Assembly (NCBI GenBank): GCA_914767715.1
Contig: OU612066.1
Span: forward strand, 377,001 to 441,000
Length of the DNA: 64,000 bases
Source of the DNA: Membranipora membranacea
Taxonomy: Eukaryota > Bryozoa > Gymnolaemata > Cheilostomatida > Membraniporidae
Reading direction: 5' to 3'
A program made the translations under genes and the position numbers. Below, piece by piece: positions 25,841 to 37,834 of the stretch (the first letter of the stretch is position 1; the number at the start of each line of letters is the position of its first letter). The notes below the pieces were generated by a model, which saw only the letters and a list, made by a program, of their open reading frames with translations, made no database searches and was not told the DNA's origin.

Positions 25841-28800
25841 TCAGCTAGCTGATGCCACCATAAGCTCACTGTCTGCAGCTGTATGAGCAGATTTACTATC
25901 TAATCTAGAGAGAAGACGCTGTGGTATACCGTAATGTAAGAGCTGATGCTCAGGTAAATCTATAAATGAAGGATGCTTCAGTACCAGATACTCCCAGCAC
26001 ATCTGTATTAATGGCTTCACATCCAACTCAATCTGTAAGGAGAGACATGGAGACGTGTCGGGTTACCAGCAGTGTTAAATAAGTCAACTCAGAGGGTGTC
26101 ATCACTGCCCTGATACTTATATTATTAGTGTCTGTAATCCAGACCCAGCACCTCGTGTGTCTCAGTGAGCAGACACACAGACCACACAGAGCCGGCCCGA
26201 CACAGAGCCGGCCCGACACAGACCCGGCCCGACACAGACCCGGCCCGACACAGACCCGGCCCGACACAGACACGGGTATAACAGGTCATGTACTAACTAC
26301 CCGAGGCACTTTTTGTGTACCGCAAGTTCTATAACGTAGAGCTTTTTATTATGATTTGAGCTTAACTGTCAGTTTAAGAAGTTCTGTCTGAGGAGTCTGA
26401 TATTCCAGAGAAGAATAACCAGAACTATGTACTCAGCGCTATGCAGTGTAGATTTTCAATTTGGGACGAGATGAACTCAACCAGCTCAAATCTACTTTGC
26501 CCCAATTATATATTAAAACCGTGAACACATAAAGTATTATATGTTTATGATTAAAACATTTGGAGGCATTATGATATTGATTTGATCATCAGATAATACT
26601 TAAATATAATACACTGTTGAGTAGAGTGTTTAGTTTAGTGTTAAGAAGTATAACTTACTTTATATAGAGCTCTGGACCGTCGACTAGGCTGCCCCATATT
26701 CCTTACATCATTATGACTCGGTAAAACTCCACCAAACGTGTACATCGATCCACAGGCCTGAAATCAAATAGCACCTTCAGTTATTATGTGATTTGAGAGA
26801 AACAAGGCAAGTATTCGGATTTGAAGATCTCTCTTATTCTAATTGACTAAAGATGATGCTTGTTTGTATTATAAATATTGTCTGCAATGAGTGAGGACAG
26901 TAAAGAGTATAATCAACTCACAGGCGAGATTGCCGTAGCGTGGAAATATACTTCTTTCCTCAGATTAATTGGTAGTTTAGTCCATTGTGATGTTGGCATA
27001 TGGTATCTCCATGTATCCTTATAGGCTGGAGTATTCTCATTACCGAGTCCGCCTGTTATAAATACATCTACAAACAACCATATATCTCCTCAGTACAAAC
27101 AGCCATACATCTCATCAGTGCAAACAGCCATAGCGCTCATCGGCCAATGTAAGATATTAAAATATTATTTATATTTGATAATCTCCTACATGACAATGAG
27201 GAGGCAACTCCTGATAATAATGACTGCAACACAGAGCAGGCAACTCAGTATGGGTAAATTTTCAAGCTGCATACAGATAAGATAAACAGAATAACACATA
27301 ATTATGAATCTAGTTGAGAATTTCTCTCTGTGTTGGGTACAAATATTCGGAGGTAACAGTAATATAGCATGAAGTGTGAGTTGGGTTCCATTTGAGTTCA
27401 AAAACGATGTAAAATAATAATACTTCCTATTTTGCCGAGTTCCTAGACCGTGACGCTGTCAGTTTTTTCAATGTCAAAGAGATATTGTAAATTTCTTAGT
27501 GTTTAGCTTGGTGATATCTGGATAAATAACTTACATTGGTCCTTTTGAACACATCCATGGCATTTTCTTGGTGCTGGGAAACCTGAAAAGTTTTAAGAGA
27601 TGCTTAAATTGCCATTATGTTTAGGGCGTTGACCTTTGTGCCACATTCAACACATTTTTGTGAGAAGTCATAGATTGATTAAATTACAACTTGATGGAGA
27701 GATATGGGCTTGCCAAAACAATTAGATATTAAAGCTAGAAAATATCTCTTCACACAAATAAATTGATTTGGACCAAAGACTTCATTTAGTAATATACTGG
27801 TATATACATTACTGATATATTAAAATACTGATATAATAGTTTACTGTCTATAAGTCTATAATTGGAACATACGATTGATGATTGAGGCTTGACAGTAACT
27901 CACCTTCCCTGTCGTCTGGTTTAGTTGGTATTGAGATCCAACATTCCTCTATTGTATCAAAGGCCCATACCTACAAATAGTCATTATATAATAACAGTCA
28001 GCCAGTCAGGTTACACTGACTCTTACACTGACTCTTATACACAACTAACTCTTACTCCAAGTCCCATAATAGTAAACTACCGCTGAGAGGTAACTTACCA
28101 CACACAGCTGTGACAGATGTACTTACCACACTCAGCTGTGACGGATGTACTTACCACACTTAGTGGCTCAGCTGTGACAGATGTACTTACCACACTTAGT
28201 GACTCAGCTGTGATAGATGTACTTACCACACTCAGCGGCTCAGCTGTGACAGATGTACTTACCTCACTCAGCTGTGACTCAGCTGTGACAGATGTACTTA
28301 CCACACTTAGTGGCTCAGCTGTGACAGATGTACTTACCACACTTAGTGACTCAGCTGTGATAGATGTACTTACCACACTCAGCGGCTCAGCTGTGACAGA
28401 TGTACTTACCTCACTCAGCTGTGACTCAGCTGTGACAGATGTACTTACCACACTTAGTGGCTCAGCTGTGACAGATGTACTTACCACACTTAGTGGCTCA
28501 GCTGTGACAGATGTTCCGCCTCCAAACACATATAAATATCGCCCATCAGTTGTCATCTCATGTCTATATCTGAAAACACAAACCAATACAGGAGTATAAA
28601 AAAACCCTGATGAACATTTAGCGCAGTGTGAGTGATACTGATACCGCCGGACTTGTGGACTTGACTCGTTGTTTGACAATCATGTCAATGACGTGTGACT
28701 AATCAACAAGAATGTATAACATTGAGTATCATACTGTTCAGTGTTTACTAAAGAGTCTTATTTTCCATGAGGAGTGTATAATATTACCTTGGAGAAGGAC

Positions 28801-30803
28801 AGGGTTGGTCATCTCCGACAGGAGAGTAAGCCACCTGCCATTCCCATGTCTCTGTATTTAGCTTGAACATATCGTGGTTATATAAGAAGCCTGTTGTACC
28901 TCCGAATAGGTAGATGTACCCGTTAAGATAAATCATAGTCTACAAATAAAATAAGGATGATCTCCTTCCCACCTTGAAGATGTAGCTGCTAAACAGGGCG
29001 GGAGTTCTGTATTATTGTCAAATGTTCATTTTTTGGCACTTCATTTCATTCCACAGTGTCTTAACACAAAATTGTTTACCCTTCTTCCGGGCGTTGGGAG
29101 GGGGAAGAAATCAAAGTGGAGCCACAGCTAAGATGGTGATAGTAGACTTTGCTATCAGTATCAGTAAAGCAGCGTGCTGTTGGTCACTGCTACCTAGCAG
29201 TAATTATAACAGTATGTACAATAGTATGTACAATAATATGTATAAGTAATTAGTGAGATTACAATCTCTGTGATACATCAAATTCTATAACTAACTGGTG
29301 ATATATATGTGTGATAATAACTAGGCTCATATGGTTTATCTATCTGTGGGATAATTAGGGTCAATAATTAAGATCATAAGATTTAACACTGTATCAATGT
29401 CAGTTATAGAGACTACTATTATTACTACCTGCCATTCTGTACCCAACTAATCTTCTGACCATTGTATATCTCTTCATGGAGAGACAGAATATCTGATATA
29501 TAGAGGTATACTTACATGGCCATATACTTTCTCAGGAAAAGTACCGCTGCATTTAATACTAGTCCAATGTAAGCTCTCTAAATCACAGCAGTAGAGTAAA
29601 TTATTACGGACTTGAGCAAAAGGAAAGCCGGTACCTCCCAGCATGAACAGCTTGTGATCAACTAAAATACCTACAAGAATCCCAGCAACAAAATATTCAT
29701 ATTCTGTTTGGAAACTTCTAATGTGTGAGCGATAACCAAAGGGGGGAGGGGGGGGGGGTTAGGGTAGTTTTTGCTTCCCTGTAGTGTATTCTCTGTATAT
29801 TCACTATATGATTGGGTGAATTCTTAATCACACCTTTATAGAAAGCATTATTATAATATAATAGCCATTACACACTCACATGCATAAGATGCACTTTCTC
29901 TTGGCATATTGCCAGACGTCTGCATCTGCTGCCATTTATTAGAGCTGAGGTTATATTTCCATAATTCTCTGAACATCGGAAACTCCTCCATGTTTCTGCC
30001 TTGTGAGCTGGAAGTTGGACTAGTTGGGTTGTACCCTCCATAGCAGTAAATATTACCATCATCTACTACTATCCTATGTCCGCTTCTAGCCTCCGGGCCT
30101 GTAATAAGAAAATATACAAGGCAACTATATCAGATCCTTAATTAACACCAACAGACTCATATATATGTAACTTGCTCGATATGATGAAACAAACTGATGT
30201 ACAATTTCAGCGACTGGTCGGGGTCTTCAAACTCAGTGATAATTACAATGATTATATTATGTGGATCAACATGTTGCTTGGTTAAAATCAGTCACTCACT
30301 GCATCGCGAAAAGGGCGGCGGAATTGGGGGCCGCAATGCCTGCGCCAAAATGCTCTCAGTTTGTAGGCAGGTCGGAGCTCACCTTGGGTTTATAACATCG
30401 GGACTGTGGTTGGATTGAAAAAAAACAACCTTCATCATGTAGTATGTGAGGACCATGATACCATGTCCACAGGCTTTTTGAAAAACTTTGGTCTGACTCC
30501 TGGTTCAAACCTTACCACTATATTATTATATAACAGACAGCTAATATCATAGCAGTTTATCAATCATCTGTGTTGAGATATAATAAGTGTAATAACACCA
30601 AAACCAGTCCATACACTTCACTGCATAGGATTACTATATTTCCTGACTTTGGGCTCTGTGTGGAAATGCAGCGGTCCACACACTACACTGGTTGGTTGTT
30701 GTACTTGTACTGTAGTAAGTATTACATTAGTATGTGTATGCTGCTCACCTTCTAAGAGATTCTGTTTTGTAGGAAAAAGTCTTTTTGGAGCTGCCTTAGA
30801 CAT
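25841..30803 (-). CDS. KLHDC10: Kelch-domain protein, KLHDC10 homolog
   Basis: Ten exons join in phase: 30803..30749, 30098..29880, 29661..29516, 28939..28788, 28569..28485, 27970..27904, 27582..27535, 27067..26922, 26757..26659 and 26032..25841, giving 402 residues (human 442). Kelch blades include PEARSGHRIVVDDGNIYCYGG, HKLFMLGGTGFPFAQ, YIYLFGGTTGFLYNHD, RHEMTTDGRYLYVFGGGTS, GFPAPRKCHGCVQ, VFITGGLGNE and VYFHATAISP. The end PSFIDLPEHQLLHYGIPQRL matches the C-terminal BC-box-like segment of KLHDC10. KLHDC10 is a substrate receptor of a CUL2 ubiquitin ligase and acts on ASK1/PP5 signalling and ribosome-quality-control products in vertebrates; conservation of those roles here is inferred. Exon 5 is odd: its 3' end and splice donor are tandemly multiplied (28095-28513). 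The most upstream donor (28484) gives a protein that aligns to human without a gap. Confidence 0.92.
26188..26272. repeat. GC-rich 15-16-bp repeat in KLHDC10 intron 9
   Basis: About six copies of ACCCGGCCCGACACAG (first copies AGCCGG). This is a local GC- and CpG-rich island in an AT-rich intron. Confidence 0.85.
28095..28513 (-). repeat. 36/39-bp minisatellite multiplying a splice donor
   Basis: Read on the minus strand, each unit is GTAAGTACATCTGTCACAG plus GCTGAGCCACTAAGTGTG or a variant. It therefore consists of the last ~17 codons' worth of KLHDC10 exon 5 followed by its donor. There are twelve GGTAAGT donors. Units are 36 or 39 bp, both multiples of three; a 147-bp block of four units (36+36+36+39) is itself duplicated. 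The last two units are 28 bp or less and leave the frame. The minus frame is open through the array. Confidence 0.93.
30290..30402 (-). mobile_element. Truncated, diverged tRNA-derived SINE
   Basis: It retains the body of the SINE family in reverse: AGGCAGGTCGGAGCTCACCT and the ...GCCGCAATGCCTGCGCC block. The tRNA-like head is missing. Confidence 0.65.
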
Positions 30804-31264
30804 ATCTGTGTATTATTGCTGGTTGATCACTGTTACATATATCATTGTTGTACAGATTGGGTGTTTACTATAGGAAAATCCAGCATGAGTAGTAGATCCA
30901 ACTACGATCTGACTAGTAAATGTTGGCAACATACAAACAAATTAATTGAATCTATGTCGTTTCGTACTTGTGCACATTTGTACTTCCAGTTCGTACTAAG
31001 GTCAGCTCGTACTTCCTGTACAAATGCGCAGGCGCAGATACAATTATTAGCATGAGTGAGGGAGATACTTTTACATACTAGTCATGACTCATGTGTGGAA
31101 ACCAGACACAAGCTCTTCCAACTGAAATTTGGTAAGACAGGCTTTTGTTATCATGCACATAAACATCCATGTTATATTCATACCAATTTACTCCTTGTTC
31201 ATACACCCAGTCTAGATGTTAAAGCAAGGAGTAAACAAATACCTAAGTCTCATCCTCCCAAGAA

Positions 31265-31379
31265 ATAATTGTTCTCAATCCAGTGGGACTCAACTGGAGC
31301 AAGCCCTAGTTAGTAGCTATAATATGGCTACTAACTAGGGCTTGCTCCAGTTCAGTCCCTCTGGCTTGAGAACAATTTA
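31265..31379. mobile_element. Palindromic MITE-like hairpin
   Basis: Two ~52-bp arms, beginning AATTGTTCTCAA and both including TGGAGCAAGCCCTAGTTAGT, face each other around a ~9-nt loop (TATAATATG) with about five mismatches. Confidence 0.8.
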
Positions 31380-33946
31380 TATTCTTTTGGCTGTCCCTGG
31401 TGACCTTTGGTGCATGTTTATGGTTGGGCCTGCTAGTCCTTGTTCCTGGTGTAACCCAATATTCAAACCTTCACAATAAGAGCTCTATGTTGCCAATCCT
31501 AAATTGTGGAATATCCCCTTACTCTTATGGCTCTTTAATACTTGTAGATCCTTCTGTTTGAGAGGTTCCAGTAAATTTGGAGGGCAAGTTATTTGATGAC
31601 TGACATGGACCGATTGATGAGCCTGAAACATTCCTGGAGCCTTCATCAGTGGAAGCGACTACTCCAGTCCTCATTTGTCAAGTTAGTAGTCATGGTACAC
31701 CAAAGTACCAATTTGTATTCAGAATATAACCAACTAACTGCGTATCAGTCTTGCTATGATTTTACTGATGTGTGTGTTTACTTGCGGACTGCTCGTTTTA
31801 CCTGCGTTTTATGCCATTATGCCGCCCCTCCACATTACTGTTAGATTTTTGAGACCAGTCCTTCACATGCTCATCACTCATTATTCGAATCACTCTATAT
31901 GTGATCAGTCATTTTATGAAGATAAACTTCCTGTATAACAAAAAAATTTCAATTTATGTTTATTCATGATGTTCATTCCTGCATGTCATCATCAGGGGAA
32001 TGGTTTATCATTGTAGAGATCGTCTATGAAGAAGTGGCACTCAACAGAGAAAGCTTACCTTGGAATGCAGGATTGACATCAATGTACTTATCAGTAAGTC
32101 TGACAGTACGGAGTGCAAATACAACTCTTCATAGATAAATATGTTGCTGATATGCTGCCTATGTGTCCACAGGGGACACTTGTGTCATCCTTTGGCTTCC
32201 TGCCTTTCATTGCTCTTTATCCCGCAAATACTGCAGGAATCAACACCAGCCTAGCTCAATCAAAGTCCCAATCACAATCACTGCTGGAGAAATAAGACGC
32301 CGATCAGTGTGTCCAGGCTCAAATGAGTCTCTTGTATCCTTAGTACTACTATGTTGAGATCTTCATACGCAGATTGGTTGTTCAATAATGATATTTCCCT
32401 GTGCAATATCTACATGTTTTAAAGCTTCGATCTTGCATATTGTTCTAAATATTGCTTCTATGTGACAAATAGCAATGGTGTTTCTTTATCCTCTCATGTA
32501 AGAAGAGCAAACGACTCCATTAGTATTGAGTTATTTTCTTTTCAATTTTCAGTTAACTTTGATAGGTGTGTTGTTTGAGGTACATGATGAAGGAAGGGAC
32601 TTTGAGATTGGTTATGTTGATATGTCAGTTATGTACAACACAGCTACTGTTGCTCCTCCAAGAATGTAATAGGAATGAGCTTTACCTTGGGAGGATTCAG
32701 AGAGGCATCCCCAGAAAGCATTAAAATTGTTTATGGAAGTCAGCCAACTGTCATATTCTTGATTGTTTACAGTACCTTGCTGCTTCTCATTGATTTTCAA
32801 TGTTTTATGTTTTGTTTTACTTCTTCTTGTTGATACATAATGTATTTTTTCAAATGTATTGAATTCACGGAAATAATATGTGACATGAGACCTTGATTGC
32901 AGACTTTATTGATGAAATGTTGTGAAGATTTTATGATTACGTTTCTATATATTGGTCTATCAATGATCATGCTTATATTTTATGCTACAGTGAGATATCA
33001 TATATACAAATTATGAGAAACTAAAAACGATTCGCTTGTATTTGTGTCGACATGACTAGTAATAATGATGACTAAGTAGAAAAATAATCGACTGAAAAAA
33101 TAGAGTGGGGTGTCAAAAAACAGGGATAATTTTTGAACCTCTGTTTCTATCCAAATTCTGATGTCATATTTGGAATTATCAGGAAATTCTGAGTGTTATT
33201 GTTGTATCTAAAGAAAGAAAGAGCAAAATTATTTTTTTAGCCTCTGTATTTTTGGCCACATAAAAGGCTATATGAGAATTAATAAGGAGTTGTGCCATCA
33301 TAAAATAAATAAAAATGAGAAAAAGTTGGGAAGTACGAAACGTCCGTACGAATCGTCCTCAGTACGAATCATCTATGTACTAATTAATTAGAACCAGAAA
33401 CTTGACACCAACTTGACCTTAGCTAAGTAAATACAGATAGGTAAACCATAAATCAAATCAAATGAAGCTCATTTTGGGCTATACTAAAAAGCTTAGCTAA
33501 GAACAACACAATAGCAGGTAGATAGCCCGAACACTCAAAACCTCAGAATATTTACCTGCATAGTTCTGTTCAGCACCAAGAAAATCATGCCTGAAGAAAT
33601 GTTGTAGATTTGCTGATCTGATAAAACCTTTGATCTGATAGAACCTTTGAATACATTTGTTGTGACATCAAATACTCCGGAACTTGAAAAGTAAAAGGAG
33701 TGTCTCATTTGAATAACAGTGTTTATTAGGGTGTTTGGCCACAGGGGTTACCGTATCTGCTGTTTAATTTTTATGATGTGCTCCATCCTTCTTCAAATTA
33801 CTTTACACTTACAAGGGATTGCACTACCCTCCGGTTCCAGCTTGATACTGGGCTTTTCCTGTTTCCTTGTTTGTTCTCCTAGAGTCTCTTATGGTCCTTG
33901 GTAGAAACCTACTGTGGTAAATTTGTGATGCCGCACCAGAGAGAAT

Positions 33947-34632
33947 CCCTGGCTGCACAGGCCTTCTGTAGTTGGTGCAAGTACAGTAAGTAACAGTGGT
34001 AGAGTGCCCCAGTGGTAAAAGTCTTTTCTCTCTCCAAGGTAATGAAGAAATGAGATATTTGGCTAAACTCAAAATTCAAACTGCCTCAATTTGACACTAT
34101 TTTTCTGCAGCACTCAATGCCACTCATGTCACCACTCAGATGCAAACTTTTTTATGAACACTTTTTTTAAAGCAGATGATTGGGCAAGAGTGACCAATGA
34201 CCTCTAGTGATATCACTGTACTCAGGTCACTTAGTACTTTTGTTTTACTAAATAGCATGAGTACAATGATATCACTAGAGGTCATTGGTCACTCTTGCCC
34301 AATCAACTGCTTTGAAAAAAGTGTTCATAAAAAAGTTTGCATCTGAGTGGTGACATGAGTGGCATTGAGTGCTGCAGAAAAATAGTGTCAAATTGATCCT
34401 ATAAACAGGGTGGGTTGAGTGTTTTCATCCATCCACATTTATTTGAAGACTAGGTTTTATTGTATCAAAAATCAATCATTTGTTTGTGAAGATATGCCAA
34501 TGATTGAAAATGAGAGCAGTTTGAATTTTGATTACAAATATCTCATTACCTTGGAGAGAGAAAAGACTTTGACCACTGGGGCACTCTACCACTGTACTTG
34601 CACCAACTACAGAAGGCCTGTGCCTGGCTGCA
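33947..34632. mobile_element. Large near-perfect palindrome (foldback element)
   Basis: Inner arms 34087-34235 and 34255-34398 are almost identical inverted copies, e.g. CAATTTGACACTATTTTTCT, GAGTGACCAATGACCTCTAG. Outer arms 33947-34086 and 34505-34632 continue the pairing (GGCCTTCTGTAGTTGGTGCA, AAGTCTTTTCTCTCTCCAAG). About 105 bp (34399-34504) is present only on the right side. No transposase frame. Confidence 0.88.
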
Positions 34633-34659
34633 TACATAGGTTAGCTTACTCTTCTTCTG

Positions 34660-34718
34660 GCAGATCTTGTTGTCACTTAATTAGTGCTTAAGAAATAAGT
34701 GGCAACAAGATCTGCTTC
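34660..34718. repeat. Short hairpin next to the palindrome
   Basis: GCAGATCTTGTTGTCACTTA faces TAAGTGGCAACAAGATCTGC around a loop of ~18 nt. Single mismatch. Confidence 0.8.
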
Positions 34719-35883
34719 TAGAGATGAGCAAACCTCTGTATATCGCCATATTTTTTCCGTCATCAGAGATCTCATCATAGGCCTGAGTTTAGATTCTTCG
34801 TCTTTTCTCATCTTGTAGTATCTTCATAAGAATAGCCATTCGCACTCATTCTGTGATTTTTTCACCTCTGCGGACCAAGCTCACGGCCAGTATCAGTGAC
34901 ACTAGGCCGTCATAATCGCTCTGTGTTACATCATTTCACACGACTCAATATCCTTGTTTAGGGTTGGGTCCCACACTGTCGGTATATATAAATGGGAGAA
35001 GGTATAGACTTGTATAGTATAGGCAAGAAGGCGGCCATTTGGAGTTAAACATATTCTTTGGCAATGATAACTTGAACAAGGGGAAAATAACACATGCTTC
35101 AAACTCCTTTGCTGATATGAGGAATGTTTAAATTTGTTAGGATAAGAATTGCCACGTCACAGAAGGCATAATCCTTGCACTAGATTGGAATGGCTCACTG
35201 TTGCTGTTTGGTTAGGCCTGGCTGATATACCTCTCCTCCTCCTCTGTATGTACCTCACGTTTGTAAAGTCTATCCGGAGTGACAACTTAGTTGGTTATAT
35301 AGTTCTCTGTCAGCAACAATGTTGACAAATTGAACAGACGACATAAGATTAATTGTTCCTGATGTGGGTTCAGGGTAACTAGTAATAGCTATGCTAGGGC
35401 CTGGTGCTGTGGTATGAGGAGTGGGTTGACAAGAATATGTAGAGCAATCCAAACCCTGGTCCTTGGAAAACAGTCAGTAAAGCATTATCAAAAAAAAGAC
35501 CCTGGTTTAAGGCAGAGTTCAACACAATTGTGTTGCTGTGCTTAATGAACTGATGATCTCAAATTATCCAATAAATCATTGATGTTAACAGTTTGACAAG
35601 TAAGCAGAGTCCCGAGCGATTACTGATGTTACTGCAGACTCACTTGCTTCAGTGTCGTTTATCATGTTCTTTGAGAAGGTGCTTCATCTAAGAGGTCAGC
35701 TAAAAGCCCATCCCATGACTAGCTAGTTTGTTTGGGTCTTCCTCCTTGTCATTTGATTAAATTAATAGCAACCCATAGACCTCAGCTTCTAGTCCATCAG
35801 ATAGTTTGCTGGTGATATATGTCTAGTTCTATGAGCTGTTTCTCACATCTGTGATTTCTTCTAAATCTGCGTTAGTTTATTTA

Positions 35884-36423
35884 TTATCTTTTGAATGGGA
35901 CTGAGGATCTATACTGTGTTTTGGCTTCAATAACTGACCTGCTTGCCATAATGAATAATGAACCCTGGATATTGTTAGGCCTTACTGTGACAGATCCATA
36001 ATTTTTGGTAAATGGTAGCAAGGAGAAACAGTCACTGTCACTCCTTGATGCCATTTTCTTCATTAGCCCCTGTGTATTTGTATACATCTTACTTAATCCT
36101 AACATACTATTGTTGGTGTCATAAAATATCAGTAATCTCCCAATAATATTTAGTTTATTCCTGATGACGTAGCTTGCATCTGTGAAGCATCCGAACATGG
36201 TCAGAACACTTTCTATAAGACCCACATACTGAATATTAATCTTTCTAATCATGAGTAACACTAGATGGATGGATGGATTTATTACTATCATAGACAAAAA
36301 TTTGTCACGAAATACGTTGTTAATACTGACAAGAAAGAAAAACATGGAAAAATCAGATCTCTGTTGTATAAAAAGATTTTTAGAATAGTATAGAGCCACA
36401 ATACTTTCAGTACCAAAACTCAT
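35884..36423 (-). CDS. Unidentified open reading frame (hypothetical)
   Basis: An uninterrupted frame of about 179 codons from ATG at 36423, the longest non-repetitive anonymous frame of the window. It starts MSFGTESIVALYYSKN and ends RSSVPFKR. It has a hydrophobic stretch (FSMFFFLVSINNVF) and an Ile/Leu-rich middle, with no domain I recognise and no homology I can assert. It could be an exon of an unknown gene, an old transposon frame or chance. No splice partners are evident. Confidence 0.25.
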   Translation of the reverse strand: MSFGTESIVALYYSKNLFIQQRSDFSMFFFLVSINNVFRDKFLSMIVINPSIHLVLLMIRKINIQYVGLIESVLTMFGCFTDASYVIRNKLNIIGRLLIFYDTNNSMLGLSKMYTNTQGLMKKMASRSDSDCFSLLPFTKNYGSVTVRPNNIQGSLFIMASRSVIEAKTQYRSSVPFKR

Positions 36424-36973
36424 GCCGTAGTACAAGATGAATATATGAGTAGCCCTGTCCCGGTGGTTGTAGATGGTAGTAGCATATCAGTATCAGCCAC
36501 ATTCCAAGCTACATTGTGAGTCTGAATGTGGATGACTGGATGTGGTTGATAATGAAATGCTGCTTATCATCAACCCAGGCAACGTTTGAGCATTTTTAGG
36601 TGGTCTCAATTTTTTCCCCTAATTACTTCACGGTAGGGTATCTTACTACATGGTAAGGTATCTTACTTCACATTATAACAGGCTATCAATGGAAATCAAT
36701 TATTACAGTATCTTCTCAGTGTCTTAGTAGGACAGCCAGTAATACATTCAGAGCGCATTGTATAAACATGGCTGTATCCGACCTCTGTACTATTTGCTGG
36801 TGATTTATATGCGGCTCAGTGCTCACTGGTACTAGCTGATCATTAAACACTACACATCTAAAAGTGCTTTCAGCACTGGATCAACTAGAACCTTACCAGA
36901 ATATGTGTGGGGAGTTGTGTCAAAGTCAGGTTTATCATTAACCAAATAATGTGTGTATTTTAGAGGCGGTGAA

Positions 36974-37519
36974 ATGGTTCGAAAACTGAAATATCACGAG
37001 AAGAAGTTGTTGAAGAAAGTAGATTTCCTCGACTGGGAGGTGGATAAGTCCAACTCACAGGAGCTTAAAATCATGAGGAAATACAGCGTCACCAGAAACG
37101 AGTACACTGCATACAACAAGCTATCCAGAGAAATCAGAGTGCTGGCAGCTAAAATACAGGCCAGTGAAAAAAAGCCTTATGGTATCGTGGCCCAGAGGCA
37201 GCTCTCCCAGAAACTTTATGATATGGGAATTATCACTGTTCAAAAACTCGGCAACTGTCACGAAGTATCAGCATCCAGCTTCTGTCGTCGTCGAATTGGT
37301 GTGATGGTTCTTAAAAGTAAAATGGCGGATAACCTCAATGACGCCATAAAATATGTCGAGCACGGCCACATCAGGGTGGGACCTGAATGTGTTAAGGATC
37401 CAGCGATGGTTGTTACAAGGAAGATGGAGGACTTTATTACCTGGGCAGATACATCGGCGATCAAACGAAAAGTACATGAGTATAACGAAACTCGAGATGA
37501 TTACGATCTGGCTGAGTGA
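36974..37519 (+). CDS. IMP3: U3 small nucleolar ribonucleoprotein protein IMP3
   Basis: A single uninterrupted frame of 181 residues (human 184) that aligns end to end with IMP3. It starts MVRKLKYHEKKLLKKVDFLD, has TASSFC-like SASSFCRRRIGVMVLKSKMA, the S4-type RNA-binding core YVEHGHIRVGPECVKDPA, and ends EYNETRDDYDLAE. IMP3 sits in the U3 snoRNP/SSU processome in the nucleolus. With IMP4 and MPP10 it promotes U3-pre-rRNA pairing for 18S rRNA processing. The frame is open upstream (36953), but homology begins at MVRKLK, so ATG 36974 is chosen. A TGTATTTTAG just upstream suggests a 5'-UTR intron acceptor. AATAAA at 37546-37551 is a close polyadenylation signal. It is the only intronless gene here; it is intact, with no sign of being a retrocopy beyond that. 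Confidence 0.96.
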   Translation: MVRKLKYHEKKLLKKVDFLDWEVDKSNSQELKIMRKYSVTRNEYTAYNKLSREIRVLAAKIQASEKKPYGIVAQRQLSQKLYDMGIITVQKLGNCHEVSASSFCRRRIGVMVLKSKMADNLNDAIKYVEHGHIRVGPECVKDPAMVVTRKMEDFITWADTSAIKRKVHEYNETRDDYDLAE

Positions 37520-37645
37520 GAGTTTTCTGTATCATAGACACTAACAATAAAAATCTTACATTGATTTATATCAGAAAATTATATTGTAGATAATAATTTG
37601 AGATTTATATAACCTGTACCTCTGAGAGACCATACCTGATCTGTT

Positions 37646-37834
37646 ACATGTTTTAGTATGAGATTCTCATGAGATGAGTTACTGACTCTGTTTTCTCTTG
37701 GTGATGTTCATGTTACATGTTTTAGAATGAGATTCTCATGAGATGGGTTACTGACTCTGTTTTCTCTCGGTGATGTTCATGTGAGATTCTCATGAGATGA
37801 GTTACTGACTCTGTTTTCTCTCTGTGATGTTCAT
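37646..37834. repeat. Three direct copies of a 54-69-bp unit
   Basis: Units share GAGATTCTCATGAGATGAGT, TACTGACTCTGTTTTCTC and GTGATGTTCATG. The third copy lacks the leading GTTACATGTTTTAG part. Located 130 bp downstream of IMP3. Confidence 0.9.

Larger units (their letters stand above)
30804..36952. other. Intergenic region with hairpin elements, no confident gene
   Basis: About 6 kb. It contains a ~115-bp hairpin (31265-31379), a 0.69-kb palindrome (33947-34632) and a 60-bp hairpin (34660-34718). The stretch 31500-32700 has several short open frames on the plus strand without recognisable domains. The one longer frame is 35884-36423 minus, listed separately. Confidence 0.55.

Noticed and set aside
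36974-37519. IMP3 as a processed pseudogene (intronless)
   Set aside because: The frame is intact and conserved end to end, with its own polyadenylation signal and no poly-A tract or duplication seen. A 5'-UTR intron is likely.
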